Shown here: positions 36,239 through 44,129 of the stretch, piece by piece
How positions within the stretch are numbered: position 1 is the first letter of the stretch
How the letters are laid out: each line of letters begins with the position of its first letter
Assembly (NCBI RefSeq): GCF_042652345.1
Contig: NZ_JBHSJJ010000007.1
Location: 248,001 to 312,000 of the forward strand
Length of the DNA stretch: 64,000 bases
Reading direction: 5' to 3'
Source: Negadavirga shengliensis
GTDB lineage: Bacteria; Bacteroidota; Bacteroidia; Cytophagales; Cyclobacteriaceae
Notes under the pieces: generated by a model
Told to the model about the DNA's origin: nothing
What the model saw: the letters and a program-made list of their open reading frames with translations, nothing else
Database searches by the model: none
Translations under genes and position numbers: made by a program

Positions 36239-36521
36239 AGATTACCTGTCTGTCTGTCTCGACAAAGGGCAGGATGTGTGCAGAAAGGGCTCTTTCGCTG
36301 ACCAGATCAACCGGTTTTTTCAACACTTCCTCCAACTCATTTTTGATCTTTATAAACCCCAATCCAATATGAGCGGAATAATCCAATTCAACCAATATAT
36401 CCACATCACTGTCCCGTCTGGCACTTCCTCTGGAATGCGATCCAAAGAGATAAGCCTTCTTGACAGGGCTACCTGCAAGCACCTTCCTTATTTTTACTAT
36501 CTCGCTTTTGGAGAGTCTCAT
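36192..36521 (-). CDS. MNT-type minimal nucleotidyltransferase (MntA-like antitoxin)
   Basis: 109-residue minimal nucleotidyltransferase domain: AYLFGSHSRGSARRDSDVDILVELD contains the GSxxxG and DxD metal site of the fold. In HEPN/MNT modules this protein AMPylates and silences a HEPN RNase. No HEPN gene is adjacent; the next gene is the RelB-like antitoxin overlapping its last 15 codons. I start at the ATG at 36521 because the 36 codons upstream in frame resemble nothing. The C-terminal end (VIYESSKTKRIFKSNSR) may be foreign sequence picked up when the modules were joined. Confidence 0.75.
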   Translation of the reverse strand: MRLSKSEIVKIRKVLAGSPVKKAYLFGSHSRGSARRDSDVDILVELDYSAHIGLGFIKIKNELEEVLKKPVDLVSERALSAHILPFVETDRQVIYESSKTKRIFKSNSR

Positions 36522-36699
36522 TTTTAAATATTGATTACAAACAGGGCATCGAACAGAATGGTTATGCCTGCTAATTTCTTCATCTTCCCAACAGTACGCT
36601 CCCCTCTTCCTCTTCTCGTATTCTAACAAAAGTCAGTATCAAATAATCCCGGTTAACTTTAATTCTTCAATTGTATCCATTGTAGCTAACAGCTCGCTC

Positions 36700-36738
36700 A
36701 CAAAGTCCCCCTTTAGGGGGATTTAGGGGGCAGGGGGT
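36700..36738. repeat. Mini-repeat, copy 1
   Basis: G-run repeat directly behind the exporter stop: CCCCCTTTAGGGGGATTTAG followed by GGGGCAGGGGG. It includes the palindrome CCCCCTTTAGGGGG, so it may also act as a weak hairpin behind the exporter gene. Its diverged partner is at 35484-35527. Confidence 0.65.
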
Positions 36739-36741
36739 AAA

Positions 36742-39366
36742 TTACCTTGACGCCACCCTATCCACCAAAATCGCCAACGTCGCCAAACTGGAGGCCATGC
36801 CTATCCAGGCTTGGACTGGCATAGGCTGTCTCGGTGGCTTTTTAGGCACAATGATCTCTGCCCCCGGTTCGATGCTTGGAAAGAAGGTCAGGAACAGGAA
36901 TTTATTGGTCCTTTTGACATCGCCGTTGGCATAAACCACATAGGACCGCCCTTTCCTGGCTTCCTCTGTGAAGCCGCCGGCTCTGGAGATATAATTACGG
37001 AATCCCCGGTATTCTTCATACCGTGCGGTGGTGGGATATAAAACTTCTCCCCTCATCCTTACGGTCTGCAGTTCTTTGGGAATGCTGATGATATCCCCTT
37101 CCTGCAGGATCAGGTCATGCTTGGAACCAGGCTCCTGCAGTATCCTTTCCAGGTCGATCCCTATCAACTCCTTTTCCCTAAATGCCACTTGCATCACCGT
37201 GCTGTCAGCACCCTCCAGAAAGGCATACCGGTCTTCGGCAAATGACCTCCGCTCTCTTACGTCCGAATCTTTTTTGATTTTCTCCTCCCTCAGCATCTCC
37301 ACCCTGCTTTTCAATCTCTCCAGCAACTGCTGTTCGGCTTCCACATTTTCAGCAGCCTCTTCTCTGTCAAGGTTCTTCAGCAGGGACTCAAGATTTTTTA
37401 ATTTCCGCTGCTCCTCATCCACCTCTTTGTAATACTCCGTCCGCCTGATCAATGTGGCGCCTTTGGGATAGGCAAACTGGTTCAATCCGCCCGCCCTTCT
37501 GAGCACATCAGAGATCCTTTCATCCCTTTTTTCCAGCGCGAAATCCCCTGGATAAAATACTTCCCCTTCCACCTTGACCAGTTTGTCACGTTGAAATCCG
37601 GGGCTTTTTCTCACAAATACATGATCAAACGGTGACAGGGTCATGTTCCGCTCCCCCTCGTTTAAACTCAAGTCGCCGTTGATGGATAAGGTTATCACTT
37701 CCGCGATCTTTCCACTGGGGTCATCTTTCACCCGTCTTGCAATCTCTATAAAGGAACTGGTGGCGGATTCTTTAAGCCCTCTGGCCTTCACTACCAGATC
37801 GCCCACCGTCATATTTTCTCCGTACTGATAGACGCCTGTGCGGTTTACCTCCCCCGAAATCTGTACGTAGTATTCTTCCTTCAGGTCATAAATACTGGGG
37901 ATGTTGAGGATGTCCTCCCTCCTTAAAGTGATGTCGGGCGCATTCCCGTCCAGGATTGCACCTATGTCCACAGAAAGGATCTCCATGGTAAAATCCGGTT
38001 TGGTCCGGTACAAAGTGGCCCGGTTCCTGAAAGCATCCCCCCTCAATCCTTCCGCCTTCTCTACCAGTTCTTTGATGGTCATGCCATCACTCAAGGCAAA
38101 TTCACCGGGTCTAAACACCGCACCGGACACCTGCACCCGGTTCTCGTACCTTTTCAGCACTTCCCCCACCTTAAAATGATCCCCATCCCTTAGCGGAAAG
38201 TCATCGTAGGCTTCTTCGTAAATATTGTCGACCTTCATCTCCCGGTCCGTAGTCCTCCGCACCGTAAGCATGGACCGGTAGGCACTGCTGCCAAAACCTC
38301 CAGCAAAACGGATGAGGTCATTGAGGTTTTCATGGCCCTTCATTTCGAATAGGCCTGGCCTTCTCACCGGCCCCTCCAGTTCTACCCGGCTTTGGGCAGG
38401 ACCGACAATGATCACATCATTATCCCTCAACACTACATTTCCGGATTGGTTGCCCGAAACCAAGAATTCATATACATCCACTTCCGCCTCCAATTTGCTG
38501 TCCCGGTAAACCTGGATGTTCCTGAAGGTACCGTTTTCACTGGGACCGCCTGCCGCATAAAGGGCATTGAACACACTGGCAAAAGAAGGCAGCGTATAAG
38601 TTCCCGGCCTTCTCAGCTCGCCGGCCAGGGTGACTTTAATGGACCGGATATTCCCCACACGTAATTGCATATAGGTATTGGGGTTATTACCCCCCAATCC
38701 GGAATAAATGTTCCTCAGGGCGTTGCGGATCCTGGAAGTGGCAGCTTCCACCGTAGCCCCTCCTACCTCTACCGGCCCTACATTTGGAATGAATACACGG
38801 CCTTCCGGGGAAACCGTTAAGTCATAGGATTGCTGCGAAGCCCCGTAAATGTCAACCAACAGCTGATCCCCGGCCCCCAACACATATTGTTGGGGAGTGG
38901 GTAGATTCAGACTTGGACTGAAGTCAAGCTGCCGGTTGTGAAACAGGGTAAATCCAAATATTTTTTTTTGGGTAGGGCTTAAATCATAGTATGGGTCTGC
39001 TTTCCTCAATGAATCAAATACACCTGCATCATATTCCAGGCCCTGCACCTGCCTTGCTCCTCTCTGTCTTTGTGTCCCCCGTTCCTGATCCTGCCTTCCC
39101 GGCATCCGAAGGGCTTCTATTCTTTGCCTCAATTTACTGATTTCGCCGGCCGGCATGCCCCTTTCCCTGGCCATGGCCTCCAGTTGTCTTTCATTCATCC
39201 CGGAAGCCTCTGCTCTCCGGATCAGCTGTTCTATCTGGGCATCTGAAAGCTCATCCACCCGTACATTCTGAATATCCTGCAGTGACTGGGCCACCACCAA
39301 CCCATGTATCCATAAAAAAAGAAAAACCAACAGGGGTTTTACATGAGGAAAATCATTCTTTCGCAT
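36742..39366 (-). CDS. SLBB-domain polysaccharide export protein (Wza-like)
   Basis: 874-residue exporter with a signal peptide (LLVFLFLWIHGLVVAQ). A helical, Arg/Glu-rich region (about 25-95) is followed by the polysaccharide export domain (YVLGAGDQLLVDIYGASQQSY) and several SLBB repeats, seen as VTLAGELRRPGTYTL, VQVSGAVFRPGEFAL, VQISGEVNRTGVYQY, VKVEGEVFYPGDFAL and VRMRGEVLYPTTARY. A charged coiled-coil (EEQRKLKNLESLLKNLDREE and on) is inserted before the last repeat. A hydrophobic segment near the C-terminus could anchor it. It is about twice the length of E. coli Wza, as is usual in Bacteroidota. It forms or gates the outer-membrane exit for the polymer. Confidence 0.92.
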   Translation of the reverse strand: MRKNDFPHVKPLLVFLFLWIHGLVVAQSLQDIQNVRVDELSDAQIEQLIRRAEASGMNERQLEAMARERGMPAGEISKLRQRIEALRMPGRQDQERGTQRQRGARQVQGLEYDAGVFDSLRKADPYYDLSPTQKKIFGFTLFHNRQLDFSPSLNLPTPQQYVLGAGDQLLVDIYGASQQSYDLTVSPEGRVFIPNVGPVEVGGATVEAATSRIRNALRNIYSGLGGNNPNTYMQLRVGNIRSIKVTLAGELRRPGTYTLPSFASVFNALYAAGGPSENGTFRNIQVYRDSKLEAEVDVYEFLVSGNQSGNVVLRDNDVIIVGPAQSRVELEGPVRRPGLFEMKGHENLNDLIRFAGGFGSSAYRSMLTVRRTTDREMKVDNIYEEAYDDFPLRDGDHFKVGEVLKRYENRVQVSGAVFRPGEFALSDGMTIKELVEKAEGLRGDAFRNRATLYRTKPDFTMEILSVDIGAILDGNAPDITLRREDILNIPSIYDLKEEYYVQISGEVNRTGVYQYGENMTVGDLVVKARGLKESATSSFIEIARRVKDDPSGKIAEVITLSINGDLSLNEGERNMTLSPFDHVFVRKSPGFQRDKLVKVEGEVFYPGDFALEKRDERISDVLRRAGGLNQFAYPKGATLIRRTEYYKEVDEEQRKLKNLESLLKNLDREEAAENVEAEQQLLERLKSRVEMLREEKIKKDSDVRERRSFAEDRYAFLEGADSTVMQVAFREKELIGIDLERILQEPGSKHDLILQEGDIISIPKELQTVRMRGEVLYPTTARYEEYRGFRNYISRAGGFTEEARKGRSYVVYANGDVKRTNKFLFLTFFPSIEPGAEIIVPKKPPRQPMPVQAWIGMASSLATLAILVDRVASR

Positions 39367-39771
39367 ATTTTATTCTTTTCATTGGCAGACAACCACCGGT
39401 TTTACTTTTATCCGGACTATTCGACACAGCTTCGCCTCCTCAGTCACAAAGGGCAACGGAGCAAGTTGGTAAAAAATTTTAAAAATCGATTGAAATAAAT
39501 CTATTTCGGAAATTACGGCACAAAAGTAATGAATCCATGTGTAAATACACAATGGAAAATTTATGGATGAAAATCAGGCTGTCCTGAACGTCAAGTAAAA
39601 TGGTATCAGGGAGGATAGAAACCCCTCTTTTCAAAGAGGATTTTTTCAAGAACTTCCCCCAAAAACCCTTCAAGGGTTCGGAACCCCTAAAGGGTTAACC
39701 AAAAAAAAATGGAGGACAAAACCCAATAGTCGTCCCCCATGTATCTACAATAAAGAATTTTTCTCCCGGTC
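39367..39771. other. Upstream region of the SLBB exporter gene
   Basis: A 405-base gap. Bases 39521-39528 read TACTTTTG on the minus strand, a full match to the Bacteroidota -7 element TAnnTTTG, but the -33 element is only partly matched. If it is used, the exporter transcript has a leader of about 150 bases. From 39655 to 39705 there are short inverted pieces (AACCCTTCAAGGGTT, AACCCCTAAAGGGTT) like other G/C-run repeats. No gene is supported. Confidence 0.45.
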
Positions 39772-40911
39772 CTATTCTACCTGGTTGAGAATTTTATGTC
39801 CTCCGTTCATCAGGTGAATGTCTCTTTTAAACAAACTTACATCGGAAGATACCATGTCCTCTATCAGCATGGCCAGATCATATTTGGGCTTCCAGCCCAA
39901 GTTCGTATGCGCTTTGGAAGGGTCACCAATCAACAAGTCCACTTCGGTGGGCCTAAAATAGGCCGGGTCTATCTTCACCAAAACATCCCCAGGTTGGACT
40001 TTGAAGTTTTCAATCTCTAATGCCTGTACGGCTTTTTCCTGGTCTATACTATCCAGGATGCCTTTTTCTTCCAACCCTTTTCCTTCAAATCTGATATTGA
40101 AGCCTACTTCAGCAAAAGCCATGCGGATAAAATCCCTGACTTTGGTGGTAACGCCGGTGGCTATAACATAATCCTCCGGCTCTTCCTGCTGCAGCATCAG
40201 CCACATGGCTTCCACGTAATCCTTTGCATGCCCCCAGTCCCTTTTGGCGTCCAGATTACCCATGTACAACTCCTTCTGCAGTCCCAAAGCGATCTTGGCT
40301 ACTGCCCTGGTGATTTTACGGGTAACAAAGGTTTCACCCCTTAAAGGTGACTCATGGTTAAAAAGTATGCCGTTGCAGGCAAACATGCCATAGGCCTCCC
40401 TGTAGTTCACCGTGATCCAATAGGCATACAGTTTGGCCACCGCATAGGGGGATCTGGGATAAAAAGGTGTGGTTTCGGATTGCGGCACGGCCTGCACCAA
40501 TCCGTATAATTCGGAAGTTGAAGCCTGGTAGACCTTTGTCTTTTTTTCCATCCCCAATAGCCTTACCGCCTCCAATATCCGCAAAGTACCTACGCCATCT
40601 GCATTGGCCGTGTATTCGGGGGTATCAAAACTCACCTTCACATGGCTCATGGCCGCAAGATTATAAATTTCATCCGGCTTGGTTTCCTGGATGATCCGGG
40701 TCAGGTTCATGGAATCTGTCAGGTCACCATAATGCAGAATCAGCCGCTGATCCTCATCATGGGGATCTTGATAGAGATGGTCGATTCTATCCGTATTGAA
40801 TAGGGATGCCCTTCTTTTGATCCCGTGTACTACGTATCCTTTTTCCAAAAGCAGCTCTGCCAGATACGCTCCATCCTGTCCTGTAATTCCCGTAATTAAT
40901 GCCGTTTTCAT
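39772..40911 (-). CDS. gmd: GDP-mannose 4,6-dehydratase
   Basis: 379-residue extended SDR that converts GDP-D-mannose to GDP-4-keto-6-deoxy-D-mannose, the first step to GDP-L-fucose. It has TALITGITGQDGAYLAELLL, YNLAAMSHVKVSFDTPEYTA, the STSELYG stretch, SPYAVAKLYAYW (Tyr-x-x-x-Lys) and FNHESPLRGETFVTRKI, all diagnostic of Gmd. The ATG at 40911 is used because the family starts right at the Rossmann strand; the frame upstream to 40980 has no similarity to the family. It works with fcl (41265) and manC (42223). Confidence 0.95.
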   Translation of the reverse strand: MKTALITGITGQDGAYLAELLLEKGYVVHGIKRRASLFNTDRIDHLYQDPHDEDQRLILHYGDLTDSMNLTRIIQETKPDEIYNLAAMSHVKVSFDTPEYTANADGVGTLRILEAVRLLGMEKKTKVYQASTSELYGLVQAVPQSETTPFYPRSPYAVAKLYAYWITVNYREAYGMFACNGILFNHESPLRGETFVTRKITRAVAKIALGLQKELYMGNLDAKRDWGHAKDYVEAMWLMLQQEEPEDYVIATGVTTKVRDFIRMAFAEVGFNIRFEGKGLEEKGILDSIDQEKAVQALEIENFKVQPGDVLVKIDPAYFRPTEVDLLIGDPSKAHTNLGWKPKYDLAMLIEDMVSSDVSLFKRDIHLMNGGHKILNQVE

Positions 40912-41264
40912 TTTATTATTGTTTTTCAATGTATTGCCTAAAATATAATCTTTTGTAATATGGGTCCGGTGTTCAGTCAAGTATCAATTTCCGGGTTAAC
41001 TAACGAATTTATTGTCCACGCCTTCCTGACCACAGTCAGGAATTCCGTTAATAGGCACGAGTTTTTTCCCAAAAACAGCAATTTCAGTTATATTATCCTT
41101 GTCCTTCGTGTTAATTCCCCGAATCCCGTTGACCGGGTTCGGGATTTGTGGACAACCAAGGTCTCCCGGAAATCAGCAGCTTCACAAACAAAGGTGAATT
41201 TTCTGGTTTTCCGTTACTATGGAACTGACGCAAACAAGCCCTGAATACTACGGTTGACCTAATT
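40912..41264. other. Gap between gmd and fcl
   Basis: 353 bases without a supported gene between two genes of one pathway that are usually adjacent. There are short inverted pieces (CCTGACCACAGTCAGG near 41024; AATCCCG / CGGGATT near 41115). It probably holds a promoter for gmd, but no strong element stands out. Confidence 0.4.
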
Positions 41265-42218
41265 CTAAAATTTCACTTCTTTTATCTGACTGATGTTGCC
41301 GACAAACCACCGGTATGTATCCCGAACACCTTCCTCCAATCCTGTTTTGGCCTTCCAACCCGCTTCGGTCATTTTGGACACGTCCATGAGCTTCCGGGGT
41401 GTGCCGTCAGGTTTACCAGAATCCCAGATAATGTCTCCCTGGTGACCTGTAACTTTTTGGATCAGTTCGGCAAGTTCTCTGATGGTCAGATCTTGCCCTG
41501 TTCCCACGTTATATAAATTATCTTCAAAACGGTTTTCCATAGCGAAGACTACCGCATCGGCCATATCATCAACATGTAAAAACTCCCTTTTGGGCGTTCC
41601 TGATCCCCATAAAGTCACCGGCGCATGCCCGTTTTCCCTGGCTTCATGAAACTTCCTCATCATGGCCGGCAATACGTGGGATGTCTCCAGATCAAAATTA
41701 TCATAAGGCCCATACAGATTGGTAGGCATGAGGCTGACAAAATCCTTGCCATATTGCTTCCTAATGGCCTCGCATGCCTTTACTCCGGAGATTTTTGCCA
41801 GCGCATACCATTCATTGGTAGGCTCCAAAGGACCTGTGAGTAAATATTCCTCCTTCAAGGGCTGCGAAGCCAGCTTAGGATAGATGCAGGAGCTGCCGAG
41901 AAAAATAAATTTCCGGCAGTCGTGATGCAAGGCGCCGTCTATCAGGTTATTCTGGATCAACATGTTTTCCATTAAGAACTGGTAGGGATAGTTGTTGTTG
42001 GCCAATATGCCCCCTACCCTTGCGGCGGCATCGATGACCACCTCGGGATGATACTCCTTATAAAAGGCCCGAACAGCAGGCTGGTCCCTTAAATCAAGAT
42101 CCTTGCTGGATTTTCCGATCAGGTTTGTATAGCCTTTTCTTTCCAAAGCCCTCCAAATGGCGGCACCCACCATGCCTTTATGCCCCGCCACATAAATTTT
42201 TGAACTTCTATCTAACAT
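41265..42218 (-). CDS. fcl: GDP-L-fucose synthase
   Basis: 317-residue SDR epimerase-reductase that makes GDP-L-fucose from the product of Gmd. Motifs: IYVAGHKGMVGAAIWRAL, AAARVGGILANNNYP, GSSCIYPKLASQPLKEEYLL and NEWYALAKISG (Tyr-x-x-x-Lys), followed by PTNLYGPYDNFDLETSHVLPA. The ATG at 42218 lies 4 bases past the manC stop, so manC and fcl are coupled. A longer frame to 42278 overlaps manC and is not supported. Confidence 0.95.
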   Translation of the reverse strand: MLDRSSKIYVAGHKGMVGAAIWRALERKGYTNLIGKSSKDLDLRDQPAVRAFYKEYHPEVVIDAAARVGGILANNNYPYQFLMENMLIQNNLIDGALHHDCRKFIFLGSSCIYPKLASQPLKEEYLLTGPLEPTNEWYALAKISGVKACEAIRKQYGKDFVSLMPTNLYGPYDNFDLETSHVLPAMMRKFHEARENGHAPVTLWGSGTPKREFLHVDDMADAVVFAMENRFEDNLYNVGTGQDLTIRELAELIQKVTGHQGDIIWDSGKPDGTPRKLMDVSKMTEAGWKAKTGLEEGVRDTYRWFVGNISQIKEVKF

Positions 42219-42222
42219 ATTA

Positions 42223-43218
42223 TCAGTGCAATAATTCCGGATTCTCTTTTTCCAGTTGCTCATAGATTTTTTTGACATCCTGGGCCTTTTCCTTATTCAG
42301 CACAAGGATCGCATCCGATGTCTCTACGAGAATAACATTTTCCATTCCCAAAAACTCAACCCTTTTTTCCGAGCCCAGCACCAGGTTGCTGCCTTTCCTT
42401 CTGGGATCACCTTCCCCAATATGTTCATACAGCGCCTCGAATGATCCCATATCTGACCAGGTAAAATCCGAGGGCACCACCTTTATTTTTTTAGAACGCT
42501 CCATTACCGCGTAGTCCACACTTATAGAGGGGATATTTTTGCTTGGTTCCAATGGCAAAAAACCGTTATCAGCCCCTGCCAATGCCTTTTGCGCGGCATC
42601 CAGTAAGGCGGGTTCATAAATTTTCAGCTCCTGAAGATAGATATTTGCTGAAAAACAAAACATCCCGCTATTCCACAGAAAATTACCACTCCTGACAAAT
42701 TCTTCAGCAAGCTCGAGATCAGGCTTTTCCCTAAAAGAAACCACCTCGTTTCCCCGGTGCTCAATATAGCCGAAGCCGGTTTCCGGTCTCGCGGGCAACA
42801 AGCCAAATGTCACCAGATAACCCTCCTTCGCCAGCTCCACAGCTTTCCGAAGTGCTTTCTCATACCTGGGTTGATTGGAAATCAGGTGATCCGAGGGGGT
42901 CACCAGCATGATGTCTTCCGGATCCAGCGACAACGCGGCAAATGCGATTGCGGCAGCCGTGTTTCTGGGCAACGCTTCCACGAGCTCCAGATAATCTCCG
43001 GGGGATATTGAATGGAGACAATCTCTTGACAATTGGTAGTTGTCAATCCCACCGACCACCATCAACTTATCACAGATGCCCTTGTTTCTCTCCACTGTCA
43101 ACTCAAAAAGGGATTTATTATCGAAGATGGGCAGGTATTGTTTAGGTCTGCTTTTTCTGGACAACGGCCACAGCCTGCTACCTATTCCCCCCGATAAAAT
43201 TACGTTTACAATATTCAT
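42223..43218 (-). CDS. manC: Mannose-1-phosphate guanylyltransferase
   Basis: 331-residue nucleotidyltransferase that makes GDP-mannose, the precursor for Gmd. The N-terminal signature LSGGIGSRLWPLSRKSRPKQYLP is the GTP-binding and catalytic loop. PSDHLI, GYIEHRG and a variant FREKP motif follow. There is no C-terminal cupin/isomerase domain, so this is the short monofunctional form. It opens the manC-fcl unit and is divergent from the NusG-like gene at 43518. Confidence 0.93.
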   Translation of the reverse strand: MNIVNVILSGGIGSRLWPLSRKSRPKQYLPIFDNKSLFELTVERNKGICDKLMVVGGIDNYQLSRDCLHSISPGDYLELVEALPRNTAAAIAFAALSLDPEDIMLVTPSDHLISNQPRYEKALRKAVELAKEGYLVTFGLLPARPETGFGYIEHRGNEVVSFREKPDLELAEEFVRSGNFLWNSGMFCFSANIYLQELKIYEPALLDAAQKALAGADNGFLPLEPSKNIPSISVDYAVMERSKKIKVVPSDFTWSDMGSFEALYEHIGEGDPRRKGSNLVLGSEKRVEFLGMENVILVETSDAILVLNKEKAQDVKKIYEQLEKENPELLH

Positions 43219-43465
43219 AAATATGAATTTAAAAATATTAATTAAGACAAATTCTTTTAAATGCCGATTGGCCTTAAAGTTAGTAAAAGCGCCTATATTT
43301 GAGGGTAAAAGTAATAAAAAAAATCAAAATGCAAATATAAATATACAAAACACATATTTTTTTATTCAAAAATATATGTTTTGTTTTCTGGATGAAAAAG
43401 CCGGTACGGTTACAGTTCAACAAATATAGTCAATTTTCCAGCAGCCATTTTAAACCCAAAAAATC

Positions 43466-43496
43466 TTTGCAGATACTTCATTAATAAATATTTTTG
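43466..43496 (+). promoter_or_regulatory. Bacteroidota-type promoter of the NusG-like gene
   Basis: TTTG at 43466-43469, 19 bases, then TATTTTTG at 43489-43496: a full match to the -33 TTTG / -7 TAnnTTTG consensus of the Bacteroidota primary sigma factor. It lies 21 bases upstream of the start codon at 43518, so the leader is very short. Confidence 0.75.
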
Positions 43497-43517
43497 TCCT
43501 TTTAACCCTGAAAATTA

Positions 43518-44024
43518 ATGTCCGAAAAAACAAATTGGTTTGTCATGTATACCGCTCCGAGGGCAGAAAAGAAAGTGGCGCAGCGGCTTGTTGAAAAAGG
43601 GACTGAGGTTTACCTCCCCCTTATCGAAGAAGTCAGGCAATGGAGCGACAGGAAAAAAAAGGTTAAAAGACCGCTTTTCAACGGCTATATATTTGTAAGG
43701 ACCAGCAGGGAACGTTTATGGGAGGCGCTCCAGGTCAGCGGAGCCGTAAAGTTTGTCAACTTTTCCGGTGAACACGCCGTGGTCCAGCAAAGTGAGATCG
43801 ATACCATCAAAAGAATCATCGAAACCGGAGTGGCTGTGGAAGTGGAAACAGAAAACATCGAAAAAGGCGAAAATGTGAGGATATTGGGTGGGCCGCTGCA
43901 AGGCTTTGAAGGCGAATGTGTTCAGAAATCCAATCAGGATTATTTCATTATCCGGATTCCCAGCATCAACCAAAGCATGTTGGTCAATGTTCCCCGAAAA
44001 TTCCTGGAAGTTTTGAAAGTTTAA
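43518..44024 (+). CDS. NusG-like specialised antitermination factor (UpxY/RfaH type)
   Basis: 168-residue NusG paralogue: the N-terminal NGN domain has NWFVMYTAPRAEKKVAQRL, EVYLPLIEE and RPLFNGYIFVR, and a KOW-like C-terminal part starts at GENVRILGGPLQGFEGECV. Such proteins bind RNA polymerase and let it read through long polysaccharide operons. UpxY proteins are usually the first gene of the operon they control. Here the gene points away from the GDP-fucose and cassette genes and has its own promoter, so it would have to act in trans on either or both polysaccharide loci. General NusG is expected elsewhere. Confidence 0.87.
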   Translation: MSEKTNWFVMYTAPRAEKKVAQRLVEKGTEVYLPLIEEVRQWSDRKKKVKRPLFNGYIFVRTSRERLWEALQVSGAVKFVNFSGEHAVVQQSEIDTIKRIIETGVAVEVETENIEKGENVRILGGPLQGFEGECVQKSNQDYFIIRIPSINQSMLVNVPRKFLEVLKV

Positions 44025-44129
44025 CGGTACCTGCATCCAGGATATTTGCAAAGTTTTATCAATAGAAAAGTAACAAGCCCGCCAAACGTTTTTAAGGAAA
44101 AACAGTTAAATGTTTAAAGATTTTAAAGG

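Noticed and set aside
36245..36257. CTGT tetranucleotide repeat at the MNT/antitoxin overlap as a phase-variation switch
   Set aside because: Only about three units are present, too few to expect frequent slippage.
39479..39673. 64-codon minus-strand frame upstream of the SLBB exporter
   Set aside because: It runs through short inverted repeats and the putative -7 element and has no recognisable protein features.
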